DNA of 64,000 bases from Mycolicibacterium austroafricanum (GTDB taxonomy: Bacteria > Actinomycetota > Actinomycetes > Mycobacteriales > Mycobacteriaceae): contig NZ_CACSIP010000007.1 in NCBI RefSeq assembly GCF_902705885.1, positions 54,006-118,005 of the forward strand. The letters run 5' to 3'. This document shows, piece by piece, positions 16,480-25,280 of this stretch. The translations under genes and the position numbers were made by a program. Under the pieces are notes generated by a model that saw only the letters and a program-made list of their open reading frames with translations, ran no database searches and was not told the origin of the DNA. Position 1 is the stretch's first letter; each line of letters starts with the position of its first letter.

Positions 16480-17112
16480 GTGAGATACGGTGAACTGGTG
16501 TCGATGGAGCCGACGAACACTGACGGCCGCGCCACGCGCTGGGAGCACCGGCGACCAATGCTCTTGGCAGCGGCCACCGAGTACGTACTCGACCACGGGG
16601 TAAGCAACCTGACATTGAGGCCCCTGGCTGCGGCGATCGGGGTGACCATCGCGACGGTTGTAAGACAGTTCGGGTCCAAAGAGCAACTGATCGAGGAGGT
16701 TACGCGTGGGATCAACCAGCAACTCCTCGCCGACCTGCACAACGATCCCGAACTGACGGCAGGGCCGCCAGTGGAGACACTGCGGATACTGTGGCGTCGC
16801 TGGCTGACGCCCACAGAGGCCCGCAAGTTCTCGCTCATGTTCGAGCTCTACGGGCTGGCGTTGAGGGAACCCGAGAAGTACCGCTGGTTCACCGATTCCG
16901 TTGTGCGAGAATGGGGCCTAACACTGGTAGAGGGCGCTCTGATCGACTCCGGAAGCGAATCCGGCCAGGCCGAGATCCACGGCACTCTGATACTCGCGGT
17001 GCTGAGGGGGCTACAACTCGACTACGCCGCAACGCACGACACCGCGCGCATAAGCGCAGCATTCGAGGTGGCGGTCGCACTTCTAGCGCCCGCGGTGGGC
17101 CACCCCGACTGA
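16480..17112 (+). CDS. TetR-family regulator
   Basis: A 210-residue TetR-type protein. The DNA-binding segment is 'HGVSNLTLRPLAAAIGVTIATVVRQFGSKEQLIEEV' (about residues 40-75), followed by a helical effector domain. I give the GTG start at 16480, with GGCGGAAAG about ten bases upstream; the ATG at 16504 (MEPTNTDG) would give 202 residues and is almost as likely. It follows the hydrolase in the same direction and probably controls it and perhaps the broken membrane-protein gene beyond. Confidence 0.8.
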   Translation: MRYGELVSMEPTNTDGRATRWEHRRPMLLAAATEYVLDHGVSNLTLRPLAAAIGVTIATVVRQFGSKEQLIEEVTRGINQQLLADLHNDPELTAGPPVETLRILWRRWLTPTEARKFSLMFELYGLALREPEKYRWFTDSVVREWGLTLVEGALIDSGSESGQAEIHGTLILAVLRGLQLDYAATHDTARISAAFEVAVALLAPAVGHPD

Positions 17113-17344
17113 CCTGACTCCCCAAGTCTCCAACCAAGTTGTGGCACGGGGATGGCTCTGCGAGCGATGCACCCTGTAGCCGCCCTGGCCTCTGAGACGC
17201 TGACCTGCCGCGAAGTCATTTCGCACCCCGAGGTTGTCGACCGGATCGGTCAGGCGCACCGGAAGCTGCAGAAGTAGTGGCAGAGGCCCGGCACTCGGGA
17301 CGCCGCAGTGCCGGCCGACGGTCGTACCGGGCCGCGCCGTCCAC

Positions 17345-18100
17345 TCACACCGACAGCCGGGTCGTCGGCGTCTTCCGCAGTCGCGCCGAGAACCAAGGCG
17401 GCATTGGTGCGCACCTCGCAACGACCGACATGACCACGAGGAAGACCGACGCAGGCCCCAAGGCAAGCCAGAAGACGAAGATCCCGTTCCAGGCGAACGG
17501 GCCCGAAAGAAAGAAGCACGCCAGGACGTCCGGCACTAACGCGAACGCCACCCACAGGTTCAGGTATGCGACCCACCTCGGGAAGGTCATAGCCCGGTCG
17601 GTCAACACAGCCGTCCCGATCGCCAGATTCTGAATGATGAACGGCATGATCGGGATGAAGAAAGATGGAGCCAGGTGAGGTCGTTGAGCAACATGGTCGA
17701 CTGGGTGCCAGGAGTTCGGGATCGAAACGCCAGTAGGGCGAAAAGCATTGAAGCCAAAGGTTGATGAGAACTGTCATCGAGCCCGCGCCCAGTTGAACGA
17801 GCGACAGCTGGGGCACTCGACGTTCCGTCCGAAGCATGTGCAAGGTGATGACACCGACCATCGGCAGCGCGTAGCGCGTAGCACACGCCAAGAGTTGACA
17901 GGATGAAGCCGAACACCCGACGAGCGCCGTCGGTCGAGTGGAACGTGACAACGTCCTGTATGTTGTCCGGCGGTCCTAACTGCAGCGGTAACAGTCTCGC
18001 CACCAACCGCCCGATGAGGATGACCAGGACAGCGGCGAGTCCGCCCCAGGGACATAGATTGAAGATCCGCAGTTTCCGGCGCAGCGTAGAACGCCAGGCT
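17345..18100 (-). pseudogene. multi-pass membrane protein gene, broken
   Basis: Hydrophobic, coherent protein sequence runs on the minus strand but jumps between frames. One frame gives 'GRLVARLLPLQLGPPDNIQDVVTFHSTDGARRVFGFILS' style sequence near 18000-17880, a second 'MVGVITLHMLRTERRVPQLSLVQLGAGSMTVLINLWL' near 17860-17750, and a third, 17647-17345, 'FIIQNLAIGTAVLTDRAMTF' and several membrane helices to the stop. At least two frameshifts separate them. The intact parent would be a protein of about 250 residues with six or so helices, of unknown function. The exact 5' limit is uncertain. Confidence 0.6.
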
Positions 18101-18258
18101 CTGATGGTCGAGCATCACGCCATCGGAGTCCGGCACCGCAATGACAAGTGCCGCGCCTGCACGTCCTGAATCGGGATCGTGAGGTCTTGGCCGCGCCCAT
18201 GAGAGGGGCGCGGCCAAGACCGTCGACGTGTTTCACACTGCGTTGGCGAATCAGGGTG

Positions 18259-19257
18259 TTAGCGGGTTACCCGAGCATCCTTGGCGATCGTGCTCGAACC
18301 CACCGGTGCCGCGTCGATGGCGGGCGTTCGGACGATCCGGGCGAGTATCACCGTCCCGACAGCCGCCAGCACGAGGAACCCACCCATGACCCACAGGCTC
18401 GCCGAATAGGAACCCGTCTGGTCACGCAGTACACCGGTGATCGACGGGCCGATAAGGCCCGAGAAGTTACCCATCGCGTTGATCATGCCGATCGCGGCGG
18501 CCGAAGCCAGCCCGGTGAGATAGCGCGACGGGAGCTGCCAGAAGATCGGGGTGGCCGAGAAGATACACGCCGACGTGATCGAAAAGGCCAGCACTGCCAG
18601 CGGCAGTGAATTGGCGTAGCCGGCAGAAACAATGGCCACCGCACCGAGGACCGACGGAATGACAAGGTGCCAGATGCGTTCCTGCTTTCGGTCTGAACGT
18701 CGGCCCCACAGGATCATCGCGATGACACCACACAAGCTGGGAATGGCAGTGACCAGTCCGATCTGAGTGAGGCTGAGTCCGACCGCAAAGTCTTCGTTGA
18801 GCGACTCGATGATGGTCGGCAGGAAGAACGCCAATGCGTACTCACCGAATTCGAGGCCCAAGTAGATCATGCCCAGCGCGAGCACCAGCGGACTCAGGAT
18901 CGTCCGCAGAACGCCGTCTTTGGCGTTTCCGGCTTCTGCGATGGCAGTCCTCTCGGCCTCCAACTCATTGTGCAGCCACTGTGCCTCGTCGCGAGTGAGC
19001 CACTTGACCGTCAGCGGCGATTCCGGCAATTTCACTGTTGCCCAAATGCCAAGTGCGATGGCCGGTAGCGCCTCGATGATGAACATCGACTGCCATCCTT
19101 GCAGGCCCAGGAATCCGTGGGTGCTGTCCATGAGCCAGGTCGACAACGGCGCGCCGATCAAACCGGACAGCGGTGCCGCCGCAATGGCGATCGCCGTGAT
19201 CCGGCCTCGCCGGGCAACGGGAAACCATAGAGTCAGGTAGAACGAGGTTGGCAGCAC
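18259..19257 (-). pseudogene. MFS transporter (anion:cation symporter type), 5'-truncated
   Basis: The 332 residues start abruptly at 'LPTSFYLTLWFPVARRGRITA', which in complete anion:cation-symporter MFS proteins lies around residue 110-120; the first three or so membrane helices are missing. The remainder is normal: central loop 'LTRDEAQWLHNELEAERTA', second half 'FLPTIIESL', 'GVIAMILWGRRSDRK', and the last helices to the C terminus. Upstream in-frame sequence shows no transporter similarity, so the gene was cut by a deletion or insertion near 19257. Such transporters carry tartrate-, phthalate- or hydroxyphenylacetate-type anions. Confidence 0.75.
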
Positions 19258-19880
19258 GGTTACGGTTCTACGAGATGAGGACCAGGATCCAGTTCCCTGG
19301 CGTGGTGCCGCGCCTAAGGGCGCGGGAGGCCTCGGTCATGATCGATTCCGACCGACATCCGGTTTGGCAATCTGGTATCGCGGCACTGCCGCTCCAAAGG
19401 GACCTCAGCTGACGGCAGCGACTTGGCGGGATTCGACTTACAACCCAGTTACACAACGAGCACACCTCTGCGGTCGGTGCTGGATTCTAGACACCCTGCG
19501 GCCCAGCTGTTTCGGCGTTCACACCAGTTCTCCAGCCTGGACGACATGGACGAGGCAGTCGATCCGCGACAGACCGTTCGCTCCGTAGAATTGGACCTCG
19601 AGTCAGGTGGCCCATCCGACACCTTCGGAGGGTGAGCCATTCTCATTCCGAAGGTTCGGATTGCTGTCGCGGGCGTGAACCCGTTACGACCCGTTCTACG
19701 AACGGATGCGAGTGGAACACCTTCTGCCGCGGTACCCTCCCCACTGTTGTTCGGCACACGCTGCGGCCGAGAGTGTTTGGCCAACCGGCACTAAGACGGG
19801 CACCGCCGCCGATACCGCCTCCCCCACATTTGTACTCAGTGCCGGCAGTCACCGTGTCCGGGATTTCTGCGGGAATTTAA
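19258..19880. other. non-coding rearranged stretch before IS5 element
   Basis: About 620 bases with short frames only; none shows a domain or a good start. It lies between a truncated transporter and an insertion sequence and probably consists of scrambled remnants. Confidence 0.4.
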
Positions 19881-19884
19881 CTAG

Positions 19885-20848
19885 GGCGTGTCTCCCATAT
19901 TGAGATGGGTTTTGAGGTGATGCTGTCGGTGTGACGACGGCTTCGCGGTATCGGTTGTTCGATGACGCTCAGTGGGAATTGATCTCGGGGTTGCTGCCCT
20001 CCAACGCGGGGCGGCGTGGTCACCCGTTCGGTGATGACCGCCGCGTGGTGGAAGGGATCATTTACCGGTACCGGACGGGGATTCCTTGGCGTGACCTGCC
20101 CAGATCGGAGTTCGGACCGTGGCAGACGGTGTGGAAACGGCACCGGCGCTATGCCGGCGACGGAACCTGGGATCGGGTGTTGCGGACGCTGTTGGCGACC
20201 GCCGATGCTGAGGACCGGTTGGATTGGACGGTGTCGGTAGATGCCACGATCAACCGCGCCCATCAGCACGCGACAAACACCACGCGCCCCGATCAGGACA
20301 CAGGGGGCTGGGTCGAATTACACGAATCAGCCACTACGCCAGTGTGAACCCGCAGGTCACGGCATCGGCCGGTCACGGGGCGGGTTGACCACCAAGATCC
20401 ACACCGCCGTCGATGGCAACGGGCGCCCACTGGCAGTGATCGTGACTGGCGGCCAGCGCAACGACCAGGCGATGCTGGCCGGTGTCCTCGATGAGATCGT
20501 CGTGCCGCGCCGCGGAGTGTCCCGTGTGCGACCCGACGCAGTGATCGCTGATCGCGCCTACTCCAGCGGTGTCGCGCGCCGACTGTTGCGTAGCCGCAAG
20601 ATCACTGCGGTCATCCCCCAGAAGAGCGACGAGATCGCCGCGCGACAGCGTCGCGGCAGTGCCGGTGGTCGGCCACCGGCATTCGACGAAATCCGCTACA
20701 AGCAGCGCAATCTCATCGAACGATCCTTCGCCCTACTCAAACAATGGCGCGGACTGGCCACTCGATACGACAAACTCGCCATCGTCTACCGCGCCGCCGT
20801 CGTCCTCAGTGCCTGCATCACCTGGACCCGCCATTTAGGAGACATGCC
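19885..20848 (+). mobile_element. IS5-family element (IS427 group) in a CTAG target
   Basis: A 964-base element whose inverted ends read GGCGTGTCTCC (left) and GGCATGTCTCC (right, inward), one mismatch. It is flanked on both sides by CTAG (19881-19884 and 20849-20852), the target duplication typical of the IS427 group of IS5. It encodes a DDE transposase in two overlapping frames. The clean duplication and conserved ends suggest a fairly recent insertion. Confidence 0.85.
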
Positions 20849-20852
20849 CTAG
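19931..20852 (+). CDS. IS5-family transposase in two frames
   Basis: The first frame (GTG 19931 to 20347) gives the N-terminal IS5 domain 'LFDDAQWELISGLLP' through 'IIYRYRTGIPWRDLP' to the first catalytic Asp 'WTVSVDATINRAHQ'. The second frame (to the stop at 20850-20852) gives 'GRSRGGLTTKIHTAVDGNGRP', 'DAVIADRAYSS' with the second Asp, and 'YKQRNLIERSFALLKQWRG' with the Glu. The second frame is +1 relative to the first; similarity crosses over near the G5 run at 20303-20307, so either programmed frameshifting or an indel. The final TAG is supplied by the CTAG target duplication. Confidence 0.8.
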
Positions 20853-20909
20853 CTCGCTAGGTCGGAAGCGGGCGCAGTGTCCTCTCTGGTGCCTATCGGA
20901 CCCAACCCA

Positions 20910-21167
20910 TCAGTCCGCCCCGCATTCATGGCAGCAGGCATACCCACAGTCGTCCATCCACGCGCAACCGGGGACATGTCCGCACGCGTAGCAGGGCTTG
21001 TGCCAGGTGCTCTCGTCGGTTGGGTCGCATGTCGCGTTCGCGCAGCGGCTGCACATGTTGAGCGCGCCTGTCCCCTGCTGCGCTTCGCACGCCGAGCAGG
21101 GCGCACCAACACTCATGGGCTGATTCACCTCAGGAAGGTCCAATTTCAGTGGCTCACTGGTTGACAT
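20910..21167 (-). CDS. cysteine-rich small protein (possible zinc-binding)
   Basis: An 85-residue protein with ten cysteines in C-x2-C and C-x-C-like pairs (CSAC, CSRCANATC, CYACGHVPGC, CGYACCHEC) and intervening histidines, as in zinc ribbons or treble clefs. The ATG at 21167 has AGAAAGG 9 bases upstream on the minus strand; a GTG 12 bases earlier is less likely. It is transcribed divergently from the toxin-antitoxin locus, and both starts share the motif-bearing promoter region 21195-21230. I do not recognise the family; plasmid zinc-finger proteins of this kind often have regulatory or unknown roles. Confidence 0.7.
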   Translation of the reverse strand: MSTSEPLKLDLPEVNQPMSVGAPCSACEAQQGTGALNMCSRCANATCDPTDESTWHKPCYACGHVPGCAWMDDCGYACCHECGAD

Positions 21168-21194
21168 ACGAGGCGACACCTTTCTAGGGAGTGG

Positions 21195-21230
21195 TGGTCA
21201 TAGCCTACCATCGATGGTATGTTATAGCCA
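21195..21230. promoter_or_regulatory. divergent promoter with two copies of the shared palindromic motif
   Basis: Two degenerate copies of TGGCTATAGCCA lie back to back: TGGTCATAGCCT at 21195-21206 (minus-strand form AGGCTATGACCA, with TAGGCT as -10 for the cysteine-rich gene) and TGTTATAGCCA at 21220-21230 (with TATGTT as -10 for the plus-strand gene). Between them is a perfect palindrome, ACCATCGATGGT. The same motif occurs before the genes at 31522 and 32533. Confidence 0.6.
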
Positions 21231-21283
21231 ACCGCTATGTGCGGTCACCAGGTCCCCCTCCCACGCGAAAGGCGCTATCTCCC

Positions 21284-21427
21284 ATGGACACATACCCGTC
21301 CGCTGACTCCCCGATCGACTACACCCTCAGTGACGAGCACCCCGACTCGCCTATCGACTACGCCTTAACCCCGGCAGGCCTACGGGCAGCGATCCGCCCC
21401 GCAGTCGGACACCACCGGCTGTTCTGA
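21284..21427 (+). CDS. 47-residue peptide with a repeated DSPIDY motif
   Basis: A short frame starting at ATG 21284 with CGAAAGG 15 bases upstream. Its first half contains 'ADSPIDYTLSDEHP' and 'DSPIDYALTP', i.e. the hexapeptide D-S-P-I-D-Y twice, 14 residues apart; the second half is 'AAIRPAVGHHRLF'. It lies 25 bases upstream of the antitoxin gene behind a motif-bearing promoter, so it is very probably expressed as the first gene of that operon. No family recognised. The coding reality rests on position, ribosome site and the internal repeat. Confidence 0.5.
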   Translation: MDTYPSADSPIDYTLSDEHPDSPIDYALTPAGLRAAIRPAVGHHRLF

Positions 21428-21452
21428 CCCCGACCGAACTGGAGAATCTACA

Positions 21453-21668
21453 ATGACTGTCATGAGCCAGCTCCAGCGCCGACCGGTGTCCTACACACCC
21501 GAGGAAGCGTCGTCTCTGGCGATCGCGGCCGCCGGCCTCGCGGGCTTCCCCGACAGCGACTCGGTTCGTGAACTCCTGGCCCGTATGGACAGTGGCGAAC
21601 TTGACGAGGAGCAGGCTGCCGCAGAGGTGGTCGCGCGCTTCACCCAGCCGGGATTCTGTGAGAGGTGA
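21453..21668 (+). CDS. VbhA-like antitoxin of a Fic system
   Basis: A 71-residue protein resembling VbhA-type Fic antitoxins: an N-terminal helix region 'YTPEEASSLAIAAAGLAGF' and the family's C-terminal 'VRELLARMDSGELDEEQAAAEVVARF'. In VbhA-type inhibitors the helix carries (S/T)-x3-E-(G/N); the corresponding stretch here, AAAGLAGF, has Ala at both the Ser and Glu places. Its stop overlaps the Fic start (GTGA at 21665-21668), so the two are made together. It should neutralise the Fic protein by direct binding, perhaps by a different contact. Confidence 0.7.
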   Translation: MTVMSQLQRRPVSYTPEEASSLAIAAAGLAGFPDSDSVRELLARMDSGELDEEQAAAEVVARFTQPGFCER

Positions 21669-22414
21669 CGTCCTACGACACGTGGGATAGTTACTTCTGG
21701 CCTGATGCACCAGGTGTACTCAAAAACAAATTCGGCATCAAGAACTACCCCGACCTAGCGGTTGCCGAAGCACACGCTGTAGCGCCTCGCATGCGCGGAA
21801 TTATCCTCGATGACCCGTCCACGCTTCCCGCGACCGTCGACCTCGATTACTACCGACGCGTGCACCATCGCCTCTTCCAAGACGTCTACCCGTGGGCCGG
21901 CACCACCCGCGTCGTTCCAGAAAATGCGATGGCAAAGCAGTGGCGCGATGTCGTCAACTTTGCACCCGACGACCGGTCCGCCCCGTGGATCACCTATCGG
22001 TACCCAGCGGGACGCCTCGTAGAGGAACAAGCCACAGCTGTATTTGCCCGACTCCAGCAGGCGTTGAGCGACCCGGCAAACCTTGCCCCGCAATCATTTA
22101 TCCCGACGATCGCCCAGCATTGGGGCCAGCTGGATCAGGTCCACCCCTTTCGCGAGGGCAACACCCGCAGCCAGACCATGCTGATGGCCACCGTATGCCG
22201 CAAGTACGGCTACGCACTCGATGGCGTGCAACTTCTTGCACGGCGTGAAGAGTTCATCGGCGCCCGCTACCACGGGCACAGCACCGGACACTACGGCCGC
22301 CTCACTGCCCTGCTGCTGGACACCGTAGAACCACGCACTACAGAACAGGTCACTGACCAAGAACGCCAGTGGGCGCAGTCGCTCATCCCGCAGAGCCGCG
22401 GTCTGAGCCTCTAA
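21665..22414 (+). CDS. Fic-domain protein (probable toxin, AMPylase-like)
   Basis: A 249-residue Fic protein. The N-terminal part 'YYRRVHHRLFQDVYPWAGTTR' is the conserved helix and strand before the active site, and 'VHPFREGNTRSQTMLM' is the Fic motif. The catalytic His, Phe, Glu-Gly-Asn and first Arg are present, but the second Arg of H-x-F-x-(D/E)-G-N-x-R-x-x-R is Thr. Fic enzymes transfer AMP or related groups onto protein hydroxyls. It starts at GTG 21665 inside the antitoxin stop. Its 3' end overlaps by 32 bases the oppositely directed secreted-protein gene. Confidence 0.85.
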   Translation: MTSYDTWDSYFWPDAPGVLKNKFGIKNYPDLAVAEAHAVAPRMRGIILDDPSTLPATVDLDYYRRVHHRLFQDVYPWAGTTRVVPENAMAKQWRDVVNFAPDDRSAPWITYRYPAGRLVEEQATAVFARLQQALSDPANLAPQSFIPTIAQHWGQLDQVHPFREGNTRSQTMLMATVCRKYGYALDGVQLLARREEFIGARYHGHSTGHYGRLTALLLDTVEPRTTEQVTDQERQWAQSLIPQSRGLSL

Positions 22415-24833
22415 CTCTGGGGCGGTCTCCTGAGATGGAACGCGACCCACTGGCTGAGGCAGCGTCCGAACGCGCATTCGTGGGTCCGTCGGTGGTCGCA
22501 GACTCACGGTCCGCGCGCAACGAAGCCTTCGGCGTCCTGGTATCCCGCTCGGCGTTCGGCTCCCCACGAATCGATCTCGTATCGGACTCGCCGGCCGACC
22601 TATCCGCCGCCGTGTTCCCGCGGCGCTCCCCTGCGGCGCGGCTTCCCCGCGTGCCCGATCGGCTCGCTCTCACCATGGACTCCTCGGCTCCAGCTGTGGT
22701 GCTGGTGGTCTCGCGCGCATCGGCGTCCCCGGAACCCTCGCCTGTCTGCTGTGCAACAAGACGGTCCTCAATGGTGTCGGCCGTGGACGCCGCCAGCTCG
22801 CTTGGGGCAGATGCTTGCTCGGTCGCCGCGCCCGGTTGGTTCGCCGGTTCGGCGTCTGCGGTGACTTGGGGTGCGCTGGTGCCGGGGGTGATGTCGAGCG
22901 TGATCGTGGTGCCCACAGCAGCAGGTGTGTCCGTGATCGCGGGGGTCCGAGCCCCCGAGGTGGACACCACCGCTGGCGAATGTTGTGCGCTGTCGCTGGT
23001 CGATTCCAGGGCTGGTGGCGAGTCGATCGGCTTGAGATTGAAGATGCTGCGGATGCCGTTGTTGATGCCATCGCCAACCTCGTTGACAAGTCGGTTCGCG
23101 TCGAGCATCGGCCCGTTGAGGTCCACTCCGAGGCCGGTCATTGCGCCCAGGCCGTCATCGATGACCTTGTTCACCTGCCCAGTGGCCTCATCGAGCGCCT
23201 TCGCGAGCGGGGTGAGCCCACCCTGCACGTCGTTGATGATCGGATTGAGCGTGTCGCGTACTTGCTCCAGCGCCTGCGATATGAGCTGCGCGACGGCGAC
23301 GCTGACTGCGTTGCGGTAGACCAGGTTTCCGATCTCTTTGTTGCCGAAGATCTCGAACTCGCCTTTGTCCGGATCGAGAAGATTGGTCTGCAGTCCGGTG
23401 ATGATCGAGTTGAAGACGGTTTGCGGGGTCTCCAGGCCCATCTGCCAGGTGATGGGGTTCTGCCAGAACTTCGCCTGGGTGCCGGCCATGTCCCAGCCGC
23501 GGGTGAAGGTGGCCACCCCTTCGGCGTCCACGGTCATGTTGACGTCCTGGTAACCCTGGGCGACCAGTTGGGTGAGCACATCGGCGAAAGAGTCCGACAG
23601 AGTGGTGGAGAATCCGAATCCGGGCAGGTAACTCAGTGTGCGGGGGATGAATTGGATGGGTTCCAGCAGCGGCAGACGACCCGAGTCGTAGGTGACATAC
23701 AGGTTGCCGTCCGCGCCGACGTCGACGTGCAGCAGGCTCATCAGGTCCGCCGTGTCGAGCAGGTGATTGATCGTCCCGGCGCTCAGGTTGCCACCGGTGA
23801 GATCGCTGATCACTTCGAAGAACGCATCGACGTTCGGGGGCAGCAGATAGGTCGGCGCGACCTGGCCGACGCCGCTGTTGAACCACGCCAGCGGGTTGAG
23901 CAGTGTGGACGGGGCATCGGAGATGATGTCGTATGCGGCCCCGAAGTCCCACACCGTGACGTTGCCGTCCATGACGGTGATCGGTATACCCCAGTTGTTG
24001 GTGTCCTTGTGCGACGCCGTTCCGTCGGCATTCGACAGATTCAGCCCGACCGTAGACGACAGCGGGTCCAGCAGCGAGAGAATCCCGCCGCCGGTGCGGC
24101 TCGGGTTGCGCAACGCGATCGCCAGGATCGCGGTCTTGGCGAAGGCTGGATCGTTGAGCAGCGTCGGTGAGGCGAGCGCGAAGTTGGTGCCGCCCAAGCC
24201 GATTGCCGGGACGATAGCCAACTTGCCGGCGTCGGAGAAGAACGGCCCGTCCCAAGTGCCGGGAACGTTCAGCGGCAGGTCTCCCACGAGGGTTTCGATG
24301 ATCTCGGTGTCGATGCCGGTGATGTCGCCGAGCAGCCCGATGATGACCGCGGCCGCGTCACCGGCGGCCAGCGCGGTCTTGAGCGCCGACAGCGTGCCCT
24401 GAGTCAGGGTCGACCACTGCAACGTGTTGATCTGGTCGACGGTCCCGGCCGGCCCCATCGGCGGCACGGCGATCTCCGGGATGGAGATGTTGCCCAAGAT
24501 CGGCAGATTGACACCGGACTGCAGTGCGGCGACCAGGGCGGCGAGGTTTTCCACCGTCTGCTTGAGGCCTTGCCCCGCCTCGCCAGGGACGATCTGCGCC
24601 AGCCCCGCCATCCCGTTGAGGAAGTCCTGCGCGGTACCCATGCCCAGGGTGCGGAACGCCTGCGGGATGGGTCCGATCGGATAGACGCCAGTCGAAGCGG
24701 CGAGGTTCACCTGCGCCTCAACGAGCCGTGTCGGGGCGGGTGGCGGCGTGGGGACGGCTGCCGCGGTGGTCAGCGCGGTGACGGTGGCCGCGGCTACGAC
24801 CGTGGCGGCCAAGCGGCGCGAGGTGGTGGACAT
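22383..24833 (-). CDS. large secreted PE-PPE-like protein with disordered tail
   Basis: An 816-residue protein with a signal peptide (residues 1 to about 27, AATVVAAATVTALTTAAAVP). The middle carries sequence reminiscent of the mycobacterial PE-PPE domain, notably 'GRLPLLEPIQFIPR' with 'LTQLVAQGYQDVNMTVD', corresponding to the end of that domain. I cannot see a G-x-S-x-G nucleophile, so it may not be a hydrolase. From about residue 610 on it is low-complexity, first Ser/Thr/Ala-rich, then Arg/Ser/Asp-rich (SRSGTRGSRAAGERRG). It lies 33 bases downstream of the EspR-like gene and ends the secreted-protein operon. Confidence 0.7.
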   Translation of the reverse strand: MSTTSRRLAATVVAAATVTALTTAAAVPTPPPAPTRLVEAQVNLAASTGVYPIGPIPQAFRTLGMGTAQDFLNGMAGLAQIVPGEAGQGLKQTVENLAALVAALQSGVNLPILGNISIPEIAVPPMGPAGTVDQINTLQWSTLTQGTLSALKTALAAGDAAAVIIGLLGDITGIDTEIIETLVGDLPLNVPGTWDGPFFSDAGKLAIVPAIGLGGTNFALASPTLLNDPAFAKTAILAIALRNPSRTGGGILSLLDPLSSTVGLNLSNADGTASHKDTNNWGIPITVMDGNVTVWDFGAAYDIISDAPSTLLNPLAWFNSGVGQVAPTYLLPPNVDAFFEVISDLTGGNLSAGTINHLLDTADLMSLLHVDVGADGNLYVTYDSGRLPLLEPIQFIPRTLSYLPGFGFSTTLSDSFADVLTQLVAQGYQDVNMTVDAEGVATFTRGWDMAGTQAKFWQNPITWQMGLETPQTVFNSIITGLQTNLLDPDKGEFEIFGNKEIGNLVYRNAVSVAVAQLISQALEQVRDTLNPIINDVQGGLTPLAKALDEATGQVNKVIDDGLGAMTGLGVDLNGPMLDANRLVNEVGDGINNGIRSIFNLKPIDSPPALESTSDSAQHSPAVVSTSGARTPAITDTPAAVGTTITLDITPGTSAPQVTADAEPANQPGAATEQASAPSELAASTADTIEDRLVAQQTGEGSGDADARETTSTTAGAEESMVRASRSGTRGSRAAGERRGNTAADRSAGESDTRSIRGEPNAERDTRTPKASLRADRESATTDGPTNARSDAASASGSRSISGDRPRVRGSDRGSAG

Positions 24834-24866
24834 TGACGCTCCTAGAGGGTGTTTGGCTGGGGCTGT

Positions 24867-25280
24867 TCAGATACCGGCAGCGGACATGAGCTGCTCTCGG
24901 GTATCGGTGTCCAAGGCGGTCAGCATCGTCGTGAGCCGCCGCACATCGGGGTCGTGCGCGACCTCTAGCCAGCGCAATTCGGAGTCCAACCATTCCCCGT
25001 AGCCGCTTTCGGGACTGGTGAAATACTCGCTTCGGATTCCGAAGAACTCGGCGATCATCTCGACCGTTTGCTCAGAGGGCCGCTTTCGCTCGCCTGTGCG
25101 AAGCTGCGACAAGTACGGCGCCGACAAAGCCAGACCGCGCATGCCCAACCAACGGACCAACTCTTGACTGGTGTACGGCCCCCGACCAGGAGGGTAGATG
25201 CTGGAAAACAGCCGATTCAGCTGTGCGGCAAAGCTGTCCGACCGAGCTGCTGCGTCCGCAGCGGTCTGTGTTGTCGTCAT
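24867..25280 (-). CDS. EspR-like helix-turn-helix regulator
   Basis: A 137-residue protein closely resembling the mycobacterial nucleoid-associated regulator EspR: 'FAAQLNRLFSSIYPPGRGPYTS' then 'LALSAPYLSQLRTGERKRPS' and 'IAEFFGIRSEYF' match the EspR helix-turn-helix in order, and 'SELRWLEVAHDPDVRRL' the dimerisation part. EspR controls ESX-1 substrate and cell-wall genes. Here it sits inside an operon of secreted proteins (4-base overlap with the gene upstream), so it probably regulates that export cargo or the ESX genes at the window's right end. Confidence 0.85.
   Translation of the reverse strand: MTTTQTAADAAARSDSFAAQLNRLFSSIYPPGRGPYTSQELVRWLGMRGLALSAPYLSQLRTGERKRPSEQTVEMIAEFFGIRSEYFTSPESGYGEWLDSELRWLEVAHDPDVRRLTTMLTALDTDTREQLMSAAGI

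Noticed and set aside
22815..24170. 451-codon plus-strand frame opposite the PE-PPE-like gene
   Set aside because: An antisense shadow; the opposite strand has a signal peptide and coherent domain sequence through the same interval.
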